A stretch of DNA of 64,000 bases. Source: Bacteroidales bacterium 6E (GTDB lineage: Bacteria > Bacteroidota > Bacteroidia > Bacteroidales > Prolixibacteraceae). The stretch spans positions 44,047 through 108,046 of the forward strand of contig DF970670.1 in the NCBI GenBank assembly GCA_001270045.2. Direction: 5' to 3'. The translations under genes were made by a program, and so were the position numbers. The notes under the pieces are model-generated. The model worked only from the letters and a program-made list of their open reading frames with translations, was not told the DNA's origin and did not search any database. The first letter of the stretch is position 1, and each line of letters begins with the position of its first letter. Below, one piece after another: positions 1 to 8,008 of this stretch.

Positions 1-153
1 CATGCGGAATCTAGGAGCTATCCGGAGTTCATCAATGGTGGTGGGAGTGGCTGGTTCTTCTTGTGTCTGGGCAATGATTTTCCCAGTTAATACCAATGAC
101 AGCACCAGTATCATCACGATGCTGATTCCCTGGGATAATTTGAAATTCTTCAT
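1..153 (-). CDS. Secreted protein of unknown function, N-terminal part only
   Basis: Fifty-one codons are visible from an ATG at 153-151 to the window edge. The first 28 or so residues form a lysine-then-hydrophobic signal sequence ending near IIAQ, followed by a Pro/Thr-rich stretch and the start of a mature domain. It reads in the same direction as the cytochrome operon and lies 128 bases downstream of the barrel gene. I see no hairpin with a T-run in that gap, so it may be the operon's last gene. I do not recognise the family from this fragment, so no function is assigned. It is certain to be incomplete because the reading frame is open at base 1. Confidence 0.6.
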   Translation of the reverse strand, partial: MKNFKLSQGISIVMILVLSLVLTGKIIAQTQEEPATPTTIDELRIAPRFRM

Positions 154-281
154 AATTCAGCTTTATAATGGTTAGAATGAGTAAAATTCATTGAGATTAA
201 GATCCCCGGACCTGAATATATTCATTCAAGTTACGATAAAATGCAATATGAATCGCAATTTGTTGATTAATAAGCAAATGC

Positions 282-1907
282 TTAAAAGCTTCTGCGCAAG
301 TTCAGGTAAAGCCTGTTAAACAGATCATCCTTCTGAAAAGTGCTTTCAAGGTTAAGTGAAATGAATACTTTTTTGGTGGCCCGGTATGACAAGTCGATCT
401 CTCCGATATGCTGGACCAGATTGGTGAAAGCATTCAGGTAATCGAAATTTACATATCGGTAGGAGGCTGATGTCGAGAGTTTATCCTCCAGAAAGTATTT
501 TGAAAGCCTGGCACCATATATCTGTCCGTCGAGATAGTTGGTCTGTAGGATGCTTGCCGTTAAGTTAAGGGTAGCATTGATTGCAGGTAAATTTGTCAAT
601 GTCGCCGATCCGTTCAGTGTATTGGTGGCCCTGAAATCACCTTCCTTTTGCCGGGTTCCTGCCGTGATCCCCAAAGCAAGCACTCTCAGTGGCTTGTAAT
701 TTACCCTGAATCTCAGGCCCTGCCGGACCGATTGTTGCAATACCTCATCGGCATAATTCCGGAAGGTCTCATAATAAATGACATTTTTCCGGTTGTCGTA
801 TGTGCCGGAAACCGAAATTTTCGGACTTGCCCTGAAATTCAACGAAAGATAAAAGCTTGTAAGGTCGATCATGCTCACCGGCTTATCATTTTCTAGTTTA
901 AACAAGTCGAGTTCGAGAGATGTAAATAGGGTTAGATTTCGAATGATTGTATTGGTGTGCTGAAAGTAAACCACCCTTCGGTCTGTTTTGCCAAAATATA
1001 GCTGGTCATAAAACGCCACTGACGAATGGGCATATCCATTATTCATCGTGAGTGAATGACCTGCCCAGATGCCATACCGGAGCAAGTTCAGGTTAAATCC
1101 GTAATCGGCAGGATCAGGGCTTGTTCCTGCAAAGATACCTGCATTCATTTTTCCGAAGGTCACCCCAAATTCCAACCCATCATATGAGCCCATGTTGGCG
1201 ATTCGCGGATTTATGATTCTTCCGGCCCTGGCAGTCAATGACCTGTTCATCTCATATTTAACGGCCAGACTATAAATTTTCAATGCATCAAAAATATTCT
1301 GGCTGACAACATTCCATTCATTGATCTTATGCGAAAAGATAATATAAGATTCAGAAGAAAGTTTTGAACCTGAGATATTTGACGCTGATGTCGATAGTGT
1401 GTACCTCATGCGGTAAGAGTCCGATCCGGTTCCGGAAAACATAGAATAAGAGGCGACCGACAACCTTCCCGAAAATTCGGATTCCCTTTGGCCCGAATCC
1501 TTTTTTTCAATGTTAGAAGCCAATGCCTGTTCTCCAATATCCTTGTCAGAAATTTCCGGACCCTGTTTTTCAATGGTTGGAGCTGTGGTCTGTATTTTTG
1601 GTATTGCCCAGATTTTATCGCCAGTTTTTAAGATTACTTCCCCGATTGGCTTACAAAGGCATGAAAGGGATGAACTGCTCAATACCAACAGGGATGCGAT
1701 GGTTTTGTCTCCGATTCTGGCATAGAGAGTATCTCCGTCCTGTATTCCGGTGGTACTGACAAACTTCACATACACATTATTGGCGCTGATATAAGAGATG
1801 GTTCCCTCCTTAAATTCATTCGAGGGCTGTCCGGTTGCTATGTTTTTTCCCAATATCATCAGGATTTGCAGCAGGCAAACTATGATCCATTTTTGTTTAT
1901 CAGTCAT
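282..1907 (-). CDS. Putative outer-membrane beta-barrel protein of the cytochrome operon
   Basis: A 541-aa protein. A signal sequence occupies about residues 1-26. Residues 30-105 look like a small beta domain (alternating G-T-I-S and V-Y-V-K-F strands, a SCLC pair). A polar linker follows (110-150). From about 165 to the end the sequence is an alternating polar/aromatic pattern typical of transmembrane beta strands, ending in RRSF with the C-terminal Phe usual for barrel insertion. Its ATG overlaps the stop region of the 13-haem cytochrome gene by 8 bases, so the two are probably translationally coupled. By analogy with porin-cytochrome complexes (MtrB/Pcc type) it could sheathe the cytochromes in the outer membrane; this is inference, as I see no recognisable MtrB signature. 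A plain porin or a non-conduit barrel is possible. Confidence 0.65.
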   Translation of the reverse strand: MTDKQKWIIVCLLQILMILGKNIATGQPSNEFKEGTISYISANNVYVKFVSTTGIQDGDTLYARIGDKTIASLLVLSSSSLSCLCKPIGEVILKTGDKIWAIPKIQTTAPTIEKQGPEISDKDIGEQALASNIEKKDSGQRESEFSGRLSVASYSMFSGTGSDSYRMRYTLSTSASNISGSKLSSESYIIFSHKINEWNVVSQNIFDALKIYSLAVKYEMNRSLTARAGRIINPRIANMGSYDGLEFGVTFGKMNAGIFAGTSPDPADYGFNLNLLRYGIWAGHSLTMNNGYAHSSVAFYDQLYFGKTDRRVVYFQHTNTIIRNLTLFTSLELDLFKLENDKPVSMIDLTSFYLSLNFRASPKISVSGTYDNRKNVIYYETFRNYADEVLQQSVRQGLRFRVNYKPLRVLALGITAGTRQKEGDFRATNTLNGSATLTNLPAINATLNLTASILQTNYLDGQIYGARLSKYFLEDKLSTSASYRYVNFDYLNAFTNLVQHIGEIDLSYRATKKVFISLNLESTFQKDDLFNRLYLNLRRSF

Positions 1908-2928
1908 CTTCGGTTCCGTTTGGATGACAATTCAGGCAATTCAGGCTGTTATATGCGTATCCTCCGATTTCTTTGTGTTTGTCATCCATTTCTGCCTTTC
2001 TATGCTCATGGCAATTCAGGCACGAGAAAGAACTGTAATTGTTGGGATCCGTATGGCAGGTTGAACAGTTGTCCCATTCCCCTTTGTGTTTGCCCGTAAA
2101 CACGGGGAAATAGAATGCATCGTGTATGTCGAATCTGGCCGGTTCCCATCCGGGATCGGTGGTATGGCAGTCGAGGCATTGGGTGGTGAATCCGGTCTGC
2201 TGATGGGAAGGATTAACTGCATTGTTGAAGTCAGCCTGATGGCAACTATAGCAATCTGATGGCAGTGGCTCAAAAATTCCTGTTTTATGGCAAGCGGCGC
2301 AGTTTTCCAGCTGGTGGCCTTTGGTTAAAGGGAAAAAATCGTGGTTGATCCCTGAAGCCCTCCATTCAAATCCGTCAATCCGGTGACAATCATCACAGTC
2401 GGTAGGAAAACCGCTCTGCAGGTGGTTGGGATTGATAGCTGCTTCATAGTCAGCTCGGTGACAATCAATACATTCGATACCCAATGGCTGAAATTCAAGA
2501 AGGGAGGGTGAGGTGTGGCATTGCTGGCAATCGGCTTTATGGTGGGCACCAACCAGAGGAAATCTGCTCAATTGGTGAATCTCTGTAATATTGTGAACCA
2601 ACCAGGAATTTGGGTTGTGGCATCTGGCACAATCAAGGCCTACGGTGTTTTTGTGAAGATCGGCATGACAATCGACACAGCTTGGTTTTGCCTCGCTGAA
2701 CACCAGGGTGGTGTGACATGCCCTGCATTCGGTATACAAGTGTTGACCATCAAGGATGAAGCCGGTGGTTTCATGGTTGAATGATGCACTTTCTGCATCG
2801 TAGGTCCATCCCTGTGGGGAATGGCAGTCCGAACAATCAATTTTCAGTTTGTCGCCATGCGGATTTTGCGGTGCCCGGGCCATCACCGTCAGCAATGGCA
2901 AAACTATCAGGAATGACAACTTGCGCAT
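1900..2928 (-). CDS. Secreted 13-haem c-type cytochrome
   Basis: A 342-aa protein with a short signal peptide (about residues 1-18, ending MARA). I count thirteen CxxCH haem-attachment motifs, from CSDCH near residue 33 to CLNCH near the C-terminus, one per about 25 residues. Several are preceded by an F-x-H and G-x-H pair (for example FNH...DGQH and FPLTKGH), the usual pattern supplying distal haem ligands in the cytochrome c3/c7-like multihaem families. It is predicted to be periplasmic or attached at the outer membrane, relaying electrons. Its start lies inside the end of the 20-haem gene (22-base overlap) and its stop overlaps the barrel gene. No catalytic (nitrite reductase-type) variant motif is visible, so a pure electron carrier is the most likely role. 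Confidence 0.9.
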   Translation of the reverse strand: MRKLSFLIVLPLLTVMARAPQNPHGDKLKIDCSDCHSPQGWTYDAESASFNHETTGFILDGQHLYTECRACHTTLVFSEAKPSCVDCHADLHKNTVGLDCARCHNPNSWLVHNITEIHQLSRFPLVGAHHKADCQQCHTSPSLLEFQPLGIECIDCHRADYEAAINPNHLQSGFPTDCDDCHRIDGFEWRASGINHDFFPLTKGHQLENCAACHKTGIFEPLPSDCYSCHQADFNNAVNPSHQQTGFTTQCLDCHTTDPGWEPARFDIHDAFYFPVFTGKHKGEWDNCSTCHTDPNNYSSFSCLNCHEHRKAEMDDKHKEIGGYAYNSLNCLNCHPNGTEDD

Positions 2929-4502
2929 GAAATATCGTCAAATTTGTAAATGATATAGTTCCTTATGAGCCTGTCGGTTGGCTGATGGCACTGGATACAT
3001 TTTAGTCCGGCATGCTTGCCGTCAAGTTTAAATCTGGCTTTGTCGTGGTTGAATCGCACGGGAAACCAGTTTTCAAAAGCGTGGCACCTTTCGCAATCGT
3101 TCTTGCCGTTTTCCATGAACTGTCTGGCATGCACATCCTCGTGGCAGTTTTCGCAATCCATAGCCAGACCCCTGAACTGCTGATTGATAGAACCGTCAGT
3201 CTCTCTATAATGGCAATCCCTGCACGAGACTGCCTGATGCCTTCCGAGGAGGCGGAAATTTGTCTTATCATGACTGAAACCGATCGTTTCCCAGGATTTT
3301 TCGCTATGGCAGGATGTACAGTTTCCCTGTGGAAAATATTTCTCCTGGATTTTGTTCCCATGAATATTATCGTGACAATTGATGCAGCTTTCACCGGAAA
3401 TCGAGAAATTCCAAGAATCAGTCTTTTTGTGACATTCGGTACAGGCAGTTGAAAGATGGGCTCCTTTCAAAGGAAAGGTTGACGAATTGTGGTCTTCCAG
3501 ACTGTATGAGGAGGGCGTAAATCCATCTGTTGAGTGACATCGCCGGCAATCAGTTGCTATACCATTTCTGGCAAGCTGGCCTTTGTGTTCATCCTCATGA
3601 CAGTCAGTACACAGTGAGTGCCGGATTGCCTGGGTGAGGTTATTCGGATGGCATTTTTTACAGTCAACATATACATGCATCCCTGTGAGAGGATAATCGG
3701 TCTGGTTGTGGTTAAAAGTTGAAATGGACCTGACATCCCTGAATGAGTTTTCAGTGTGGCATTTCAGGCAGTTGCTGCCAAATTTGTTATTATGCACATC
3801 TTCATGGCAACTGGTACAATTGGCGTGGTCGGTCCCGGCGAAACGCTGAAAATCCTTTCCATTGCGGATTTCTTTCTCATGACAAAGCGCACAATTCACG
3901 GTTTTGTGTTTGCCGGCAAGTGGAAAACTCGTTTTTGAATGATCGAAGAGTGGGGCTGGACTAAATGAATTCTGGTCATGGCATGATGAACAGGTTATGG
4001 AAAGTGTTTTCTGGTGAACATCCTCGTGGCATGAGATGCATTCAGTGCCTAGACCGAGATATGTCTGGCCGACTGTCTTTTGCGATATGCGTTGCATGAT
4101 AAGTTCAGGCTTATGGCAATCTTTGCATCCGGCCTCACGGTGTTTGCCTTCAAGTCTGTATCCGGTAAGGTTGTGGTTGAATTTTTCTTCATCCATGACC
4201 ACAACACGGAAGTCCCTTCCAAAATGTTCGCCATGACATTCATGACACTGTTTGCCAATAACCTCAGAGGACCCGTGGTACCCTTTTGGGATTGAAGTCA
4301 GGTTTTGAATCTCCACATGGCACTCCAGACACTTTGAAGAAGTTTCCTTCTTGCCTAGTACATGGCATTTTGTACAGTTCGATAATCCTTCAAGGTGGGC
4401 ATGGGCTTTTGAAAGTCTTCCGGGTGAAATCTGTGCTTTTAATCCCGAAATGTTCAACATCGGAAGCAGGGCCAACAGAAAATATGTGAATAGTCTTTTC
4501 AT
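2907..4502 (-). CDS. Secreted 20-haem c-type cytochrome
   Basis: A 531-aa protein with a clear signal peptide (residues 1-24, ending GLKAQ). I count twenty CxxCH motifs, the last (CASCH) one residue before the C-terminus. The protein is built from a repeated module of the form FxH-xxT-x-F/Y-x-L-x-G-x-H, about four residues, CxxCH, then a paired CHEDVH-type haem site. At least six modules can be seen, for example GKHREAGCKDCH, GKHKTVNCALCH, GMHVYVDCKKCH and GRHQAVSCRDCH. This suggests internal duplication of a multi-haem unit. It is followed with overlap by the 13-haem cytochrome and preceded by 12 bases by the ferredoxin/FAD protein. It is probably a periplasmic wire between the inner-membrane module and the outer membrane (inference). 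Confidence 0.92.
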   Translation of the reverse strand: MKRLFTYFLLALLPMLNISGLKAQISPGRLSKAHAHLEGLSNCTKCHVLGKKETSSKCLECHVEIQNLTSIPKGYHGSSEVIGKQCHECHGEHFGRDFRVVVMDEEKFNHNLTGYRLEGKHREAGCKDCHKPELIMQRISQKTVGQTYLGLGTECISCHEDVHQKTLSITCSSCHDQNSFSPAPLFDHSKTSFPLAGKHKTVNCALCHEKEIRNGKDFQRFAGTDHANCTSCHEDVHNNKFGSNCLKCHTENSFRDVRSISTFNHNQTDYPLTGMHVYVDCKKCHPNNLTQAIRHSLCTDCHEDEHKGQLARNGIATDCRRCHSTDGFTPSSYSLEDHNSSTFPLKGAHLSTACTECHKKTDSWNFSISGESCINCHDNIHGNKIQEKYFPQGNCTSCHSEKSWETIGFSHDKTNFRLLGRHQAVSCRDCHYRETDGSINQQFRGLAMDCENCHEDVHARQFMENGKNDCERCHAFENWFPVRFNHDKARFKLDGKHAGLKCIQCHQPTDRLIRNYIIYKFDDISCASCHS

Positions 4503-4514
4503 AGGTATCCCTAC

Positions 4515-5852
4515 TTACTTCTTGGCATGCGATAAGATCCTTTCCCCAAATTTTTTCGTAATGGTAATTCCACAGTTGCTTAGAAAACCTGCGGGCAATT
4601 CACCTCCGGCGAAAATATAGACTACGTCGTTGTCGATTGTTTTTTCAAGATTGTCGGCCATCCGTAATACAACTCTTTTATCTTCGATAGAAACGAGGTT
4701 TGAGTTCATTTCGGCATGGATGCGTTTGCTCCTTATTGCCTCCTTGACGAGGGCATCATTGGCGGGTTTCAGCCTTGAGAAGGTTTCCTGCCTGTACAAC
4801 AGGGTTACCCGGTTCCCGTCAGCGAGCGAAAGTGCGGCTTCAATCGCTGAATCCCCTCCTCCAACCACCAACACGTCCATACCACTAACGTTTTCAGGTT
4901 CCATCAGCCAGTAAAACACTTTCGGCAGATCTTCGCCGGGAATGTTCAGTTTCCTGGGAGAACCACGCCTGCCGATGGCAAGAAGTACCTTTTGGGTGAC
5001 AAACTGCCTGTTGTCGTCAGTTTTGACGATAAGCAGACCATTTTCCCGAAAAATATTGTTTACCCTTGTATTTTCAAGTATGTTGATTCCATTTTTCCCG
5101 AGAATAGAATTCCATAAATCGATCAATTCCTTTTTCCCGGTCTCGTACAATTTAACTTTGCCGTGAAGCGGAATGTCCATGGGCGAAGTCATCACGATCT
5201 TATTTCTCGGATAAGAATAAACAGTGCCTCCGATGGAGTCCTGCTCAAGGGTAATTGATCGCAGATTACGTTTCTTTGCCTGTAATGTGGCTGAAATTCC
5301 TGCAGGTCCTGCCCCTATGACCACAAGGTCATATTCGGCATCGATTGAGGGTTCAAGGCTTTTGGCCAGGTTGTCAACAGCCTGCCTTCCCTGTTCAATC
5401 GCGTTTTTGATCAAGCCCATTCCACCTATTTCACCGGCGATGTAAATGCCTTTAACATTGGTTTCGAAAAAGGGATTAACATGGGGAAGGTCGACGCCCC
5501 TTTGTTCGGTGCCGATTAGAAGGGATATGGCTTGCGTGGGGCAGGCATGGAAGCAGGCTCCGTGCCCGACACATCTGGAAGCGTTGATCACCGTCGCCCT
5601 GCCGTTGCTGTATCCCAGGACGTCTTTTTCAGGGCAGGCAATTATGCAGGCTCCACTTCCGATACAGGAGTTCGGGTCAACATAGGGATGCAATGAAACC
5701 GGTTCAAAAAGGCCTTCCTCTTTTGCAATCCTGATTTTTTCGTCCACAACTCCTGAACTCTTCCTTAGTTTTCTGACATAAAAAACTACTGCCAGAAATA
5801 AGAACAACAGGGTTATTCCATAAATCAATATTTGTTCCTGGGTGCTTTCCAT
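4515..5852 (-). CDS. Membrane-anchored ferredoxin-FAD-NAD(P) oxidoreductase
   Basis: A 445-aa protein. Residues 9-27 form one transmembrane helix. Residues 60-108 form a two-cluster ferredoxin-like domain. Residues 123-165 hold a segment ending GIYIAGEIGGMG. Residues 175-440 form a thioredoxin-reductase-like FAD/NAD(P) fold with GAGPAG at 180-185 and a second nucleotide loop GGGDSA at 331-336; the redox CxxC of true thioredoxin reductases is absent. The iron-sulfur cysteines are C63, C69, C73 and C94, C100, C104: each half lacks the second Cys of the usual CxxCxxCxxxCP. Being 3 bases downstream of the b-type cytochrome and just upstream of the multihaem genes, it probably transfers electrons between NAD(P)H and the membrane cytochrome. 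The direction of flow cannot be read from sequence. Confidence 0.85.
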   Translation of the reverse strand: MESTQEQILIYGITLLFLFLAVVFYVRKLRKSSGVVDEKIRIAKEEGLFEPVSLHPYVDPNSCIGSGACIIACPEKDVLGYSNGRATVINASRCVGHGACFHACPTQAISLLIGTEQRGVDLPHVNPFFETNVKGIYIAGEIGGMGLIKNAIEQGRQAVDNLAKSLEPSIDAEYDLVVIGAGPAGISATLQAKKRNLRSITLEQDSIGGTVYSYPRNKIVMTSPMDIPLHGKVKLYETGKKELIDLWNSILGKNGINILENTRVNNIFRENGLLIVKTDDNRQFVTQKVLLAIGRRGSPRKLNIPGEDLPKVFYWLMEPENVSGMDVLVVGGGDSAIEAALSLADGNRVTLLYRQETFSRLKPANDALVKEAIRSKRIHAEMNSNLVSIEDKRVVLRMADNLEKTIDNDVVYIFAGGELPAGFLSNCGITITKKFGERILSHAKK

Positions 5853-5855
5853 GAT

Positions 5856-6719
5856 TCAGAAAATCCAGACGTATCCAAACAATAAAGCAACAGCTATATG
5901 AATCACCATGATCACGAACATGGTCATGGCAAACGGTAAATGGGCAACATGCCAGTACCGGAAAAGTTTCTGCATGGTGGTTAGTTGAGAGATACGGCGC
6001 GTGAGTGTAATTTTTGATTTAAATATTCTCCTGAAATGTCGGGCCTGTTTACCTGAAATGCCGTAGCTTTTCATTTGTGTGTCGAGGTGCCTTAAAAGAT
6101 TTCGCCGATAGGCATTTTGCCTGAACCGCTTTACGATAATGTTACTATGGTTGATTGACTTCAATTCCAATATTCCGTTCATGAAAGATGATTGGATATC
6201 TTCAGGCATTTCACTGTTGATACCTTTGTTTGATCCCTCCTCGATTTTGGTTATTTCGTTGAGGGTTAGCTCCCTGCCTTCAATGGAACGGGGAATCTGC
6301 AAGTAAATATATCTGCCAATGATGCCGCTGATGACAACCACCGTCATGCTCCAGAAGCTGATGGCAATAATGCCTCCGAATTTAAAGGATGTATGAAACA
6401 AAATGAGAATGGGTCCCAGTGTGCAAAGGAAAATATGAAACTCGAGCCAGTGTTTTAATTTCCCCAGTCGCGAAAGGCTCCGGAATCTCTTTCTTGCCAT
6501 GTAGCCAAAAGCGCCGGTAATGATTAACAAGGAACCTGCAATGCCTATCCCATGGCCGATAAATCCGGTCGGTTTCAGGGAATCGTACTGGTCATGATAG
6601 TGTCGCTCATTCAAAGGGGTCAGATAATAATCCGATCCGTTGATGGCAATTACGGCAGTCACAAGAATAACTGTCATAGCCAGTGCTGAAAGATAGATCC
6701 TGTGGCTAATGATATTCAT
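5856..6719 (-). CDS. Integral membrane b-type cytochrome-like protein, first gene of the electron-transfer operon
   Basis: A 287-aa protein with five apparent transmembrane helices at about residues 8-27, 53-74, 92-110, 115-140 and 260-284. Histidines sit in or at the helices where b haems would be ligated: H56, H90, H95, H109, H257, H260 and H274. A charged cytoplasmic-looking loop (about 145-245) separates helices four and five. The overall pattern resembles ferric-reductase/cytochrome b561-like membrane proteins, but I cannot name the exact family. Three bases separate it from the ferredoxin/FAD gene, so they are likely one complex. It heads the minus-strand operon running to base 1, with a 450-base non-coding region upstream. 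Confidence 0.72.
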   Translation of the reverse strand: MNIISHRIYLSALAMTVILVTAVIAINGSDYYLTPLNERHYHDQYDSLKPTGFIGHGIGIAGSLLIITGAFGYMARKRFRSLSRLGKLKHWLEFHIFLCTLGPILILFHTSFKFGGIIAISFWSMTVVVISGIIGRYIYLQIPRSIEGRELTLNEITKIEEGSNKGINSEMPEDIQSSFMNGILELKSINHSNIIVKRFRQNAYRRNLLRHLDTQMKSYGISGKQARHFRRIFKSKITLTRRISQLTTMQKLFRYWHVAHLPFAMTMFVIMVIHIAVALLFGYVWIF

Positions 6720-7176
6720 TTAGGTTTTGATTTTTGTTGGATCACCCTTTCCCGGTCAAGTCACAATATATACCCAAAGTTAACTGTTAATCAGATAGAT
6801 TATTGTAAAGGCAGCTTTGTCAGTTATAATTTAAAATCTATATATATAGCAATTCCTTAATATGTAGCCATATAATAGTCCGGATTATCCTGGCTTTGGC
6901 CTTATTGAAGGCTAATCCCACTTTGTTTACGATAATCAGAATATGCCCAAAATTTTAAATCGAAAGCTTGAGCAATGGCAGACAGAATTCTTGTGTGTAC
7001 ACATCTTTGTTTTATCCAGGGTCAACTTATGAATGCCATCTGTTAATGATTGTTATCTTATGTGATTACATGATTGCAGCAATTGAAATTATCATTAAAA
7101 TTGCCTTGGTACCATTCATCTGTTTTAGGGTAGGATTGAAATTGAATCATTATAATTTAATTGGAGATTTACGTTT
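6720..7176. other. Divergent intergenic region, no gene seen
   Basis: AT-rich spacer between the divergently read cytochrome-b gene and the DUF533 gene. It must contain both promoters. I found no convincing coding frame (the one moderately long frame, 6968-7180, has no family character), no tRNA and no clear operator. The sequence just before 7177 (TATAAT-like at about 7152, GGAG near 7164) could be a promoter and ribosome-binding region for the downstream gene. Confidence 0.4.
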
Positions 7177-7866
7177 ATGAATTACGCCAGTATTCTCGAT
7201 CAGTTGCTTAAATCAGGCCAGGGTAAGGGGCACAGCACAAGCGGACAATCAAATAACTCAAATTCGCCTTTGGGAGCAATTGGAGACCTGCTTTCCGGTT
7301 TTGGGGGTGGAGTTGTTACAGGTGGTGCTATTGGATTATTGCTTGGCAATAAAAAAGCCCGTAAAGTTGGTGGAAAAGTGGCTATGTATGGCGGTCTGGC
7401 TGCGCTTGGTGTAATTGCTTACAAGGCCTACACTAACTGGCAGGCCCAAAACGCACAAACCTCGCAAGGTGAGCCACAAACCATTGACCGTTTGCCTGCC
7501 CCACAGGTCGAGCAACATAGCATGGCCATTTTAAAAGCCCTGGTTGCGGCATCAAAAGCTGATGGGCATGTTGACGTAAAGGAACGGCAGCTCCTGGACC
7601 AGGAATTAAGCAAGTTTTCAAACGATTTGGAATTACGGCACTGGTTCGAGGCTGAACTTAATAAACCGCTTGATCCTTCGGAAGTGGCAATGGTTGCAAA
7701 AACACCTGAAATGGCTGCCGAGATGTACGTCGCAAGTGTTTTGATGGTAGATGATGAAAATTTCATGGAGCGATCATATCTGGAAGAACTGGCACGTAAG
7801 CTTAACATTGACCCTGCCCTTAAAGGAGAGCTTGAAGCCCAGATTCGACAGGCGTTGCTTCGCTGA
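7177..7866 (+). CDS. DUF533/YebE-like membrane protein with TerB-like C-terminal domain
   Basis: A 229-aa protein. Residues 36-58 are a glycine-rich hydrophobic segment and about 68-85 a second one, giving a membrane hairpin. A Gln/Pro linker follows. Residues 112-229 form an acidic helical domain of the TerB/DUF533 type (ALVAASKADGHVD, then DENFMERSYLEELARKL), in which the paired acidic DGHVD-like motifs are characteristic. This matches the Escherichia coli YebE family, whose biochemical role is not established, although YebE is known as an envelope-stress-responsive gene. A GGAG lies about 8 bases before the ATG. It appears monocistronic. Confidence 0.8.
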   Translation: MNYASILDQLLKSGQGKGHSTSGQSNNSNSPLGAIGDLLSGFGGGVVTGGAIGLLLGNKKARKVGGKVAMYGGLAALGVIAYKAYTNWQAQNAQTSQGEPQTIDRLPAPQVEQHSMAILKALVAASKADGHVDVKERQLLDQELSKFSNDLELRHWFEAELNKPLDPSEVAMVAKTPEMAAEMYVASVLMVDDENFMERSYLEELARKLNIDPALKGELEAQIRQALLR

Positions 7867-7881
7867 GGATTTATGTCAAAA

Positions 7882-7920
7882 AGATTATTGGTTGGTCAAT
7901 CCATCGGATATCAATAATCT
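7882..7920. repeat. Inverted repeat after the DUF533 gene
   Basis: Nine-base perfect arms AGATTATTG (7882-7890) and CAATAATCT (7912-7920) flank a 21-base loop. There is no T-run after it on either strand, so it is a weak terminator candidate at best; it may simply stabilise the mRNA end. Confidence 0.3.
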
Positions 7921-8008
7921 GGCACCTGGCATTTCTTCATGCCATAGTTATTGCCTGCTTTCTGCTCGATTCAGTCAGATCAAAAGTCATCTAACATAAT
8001 TAGGAAGA

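Noticed and set aside
6968-7180. 70-codon frame before the DUF533 gene
   Set aside because: No good start context, no recognisable composition, and it ends inside the start codon of the real gene.
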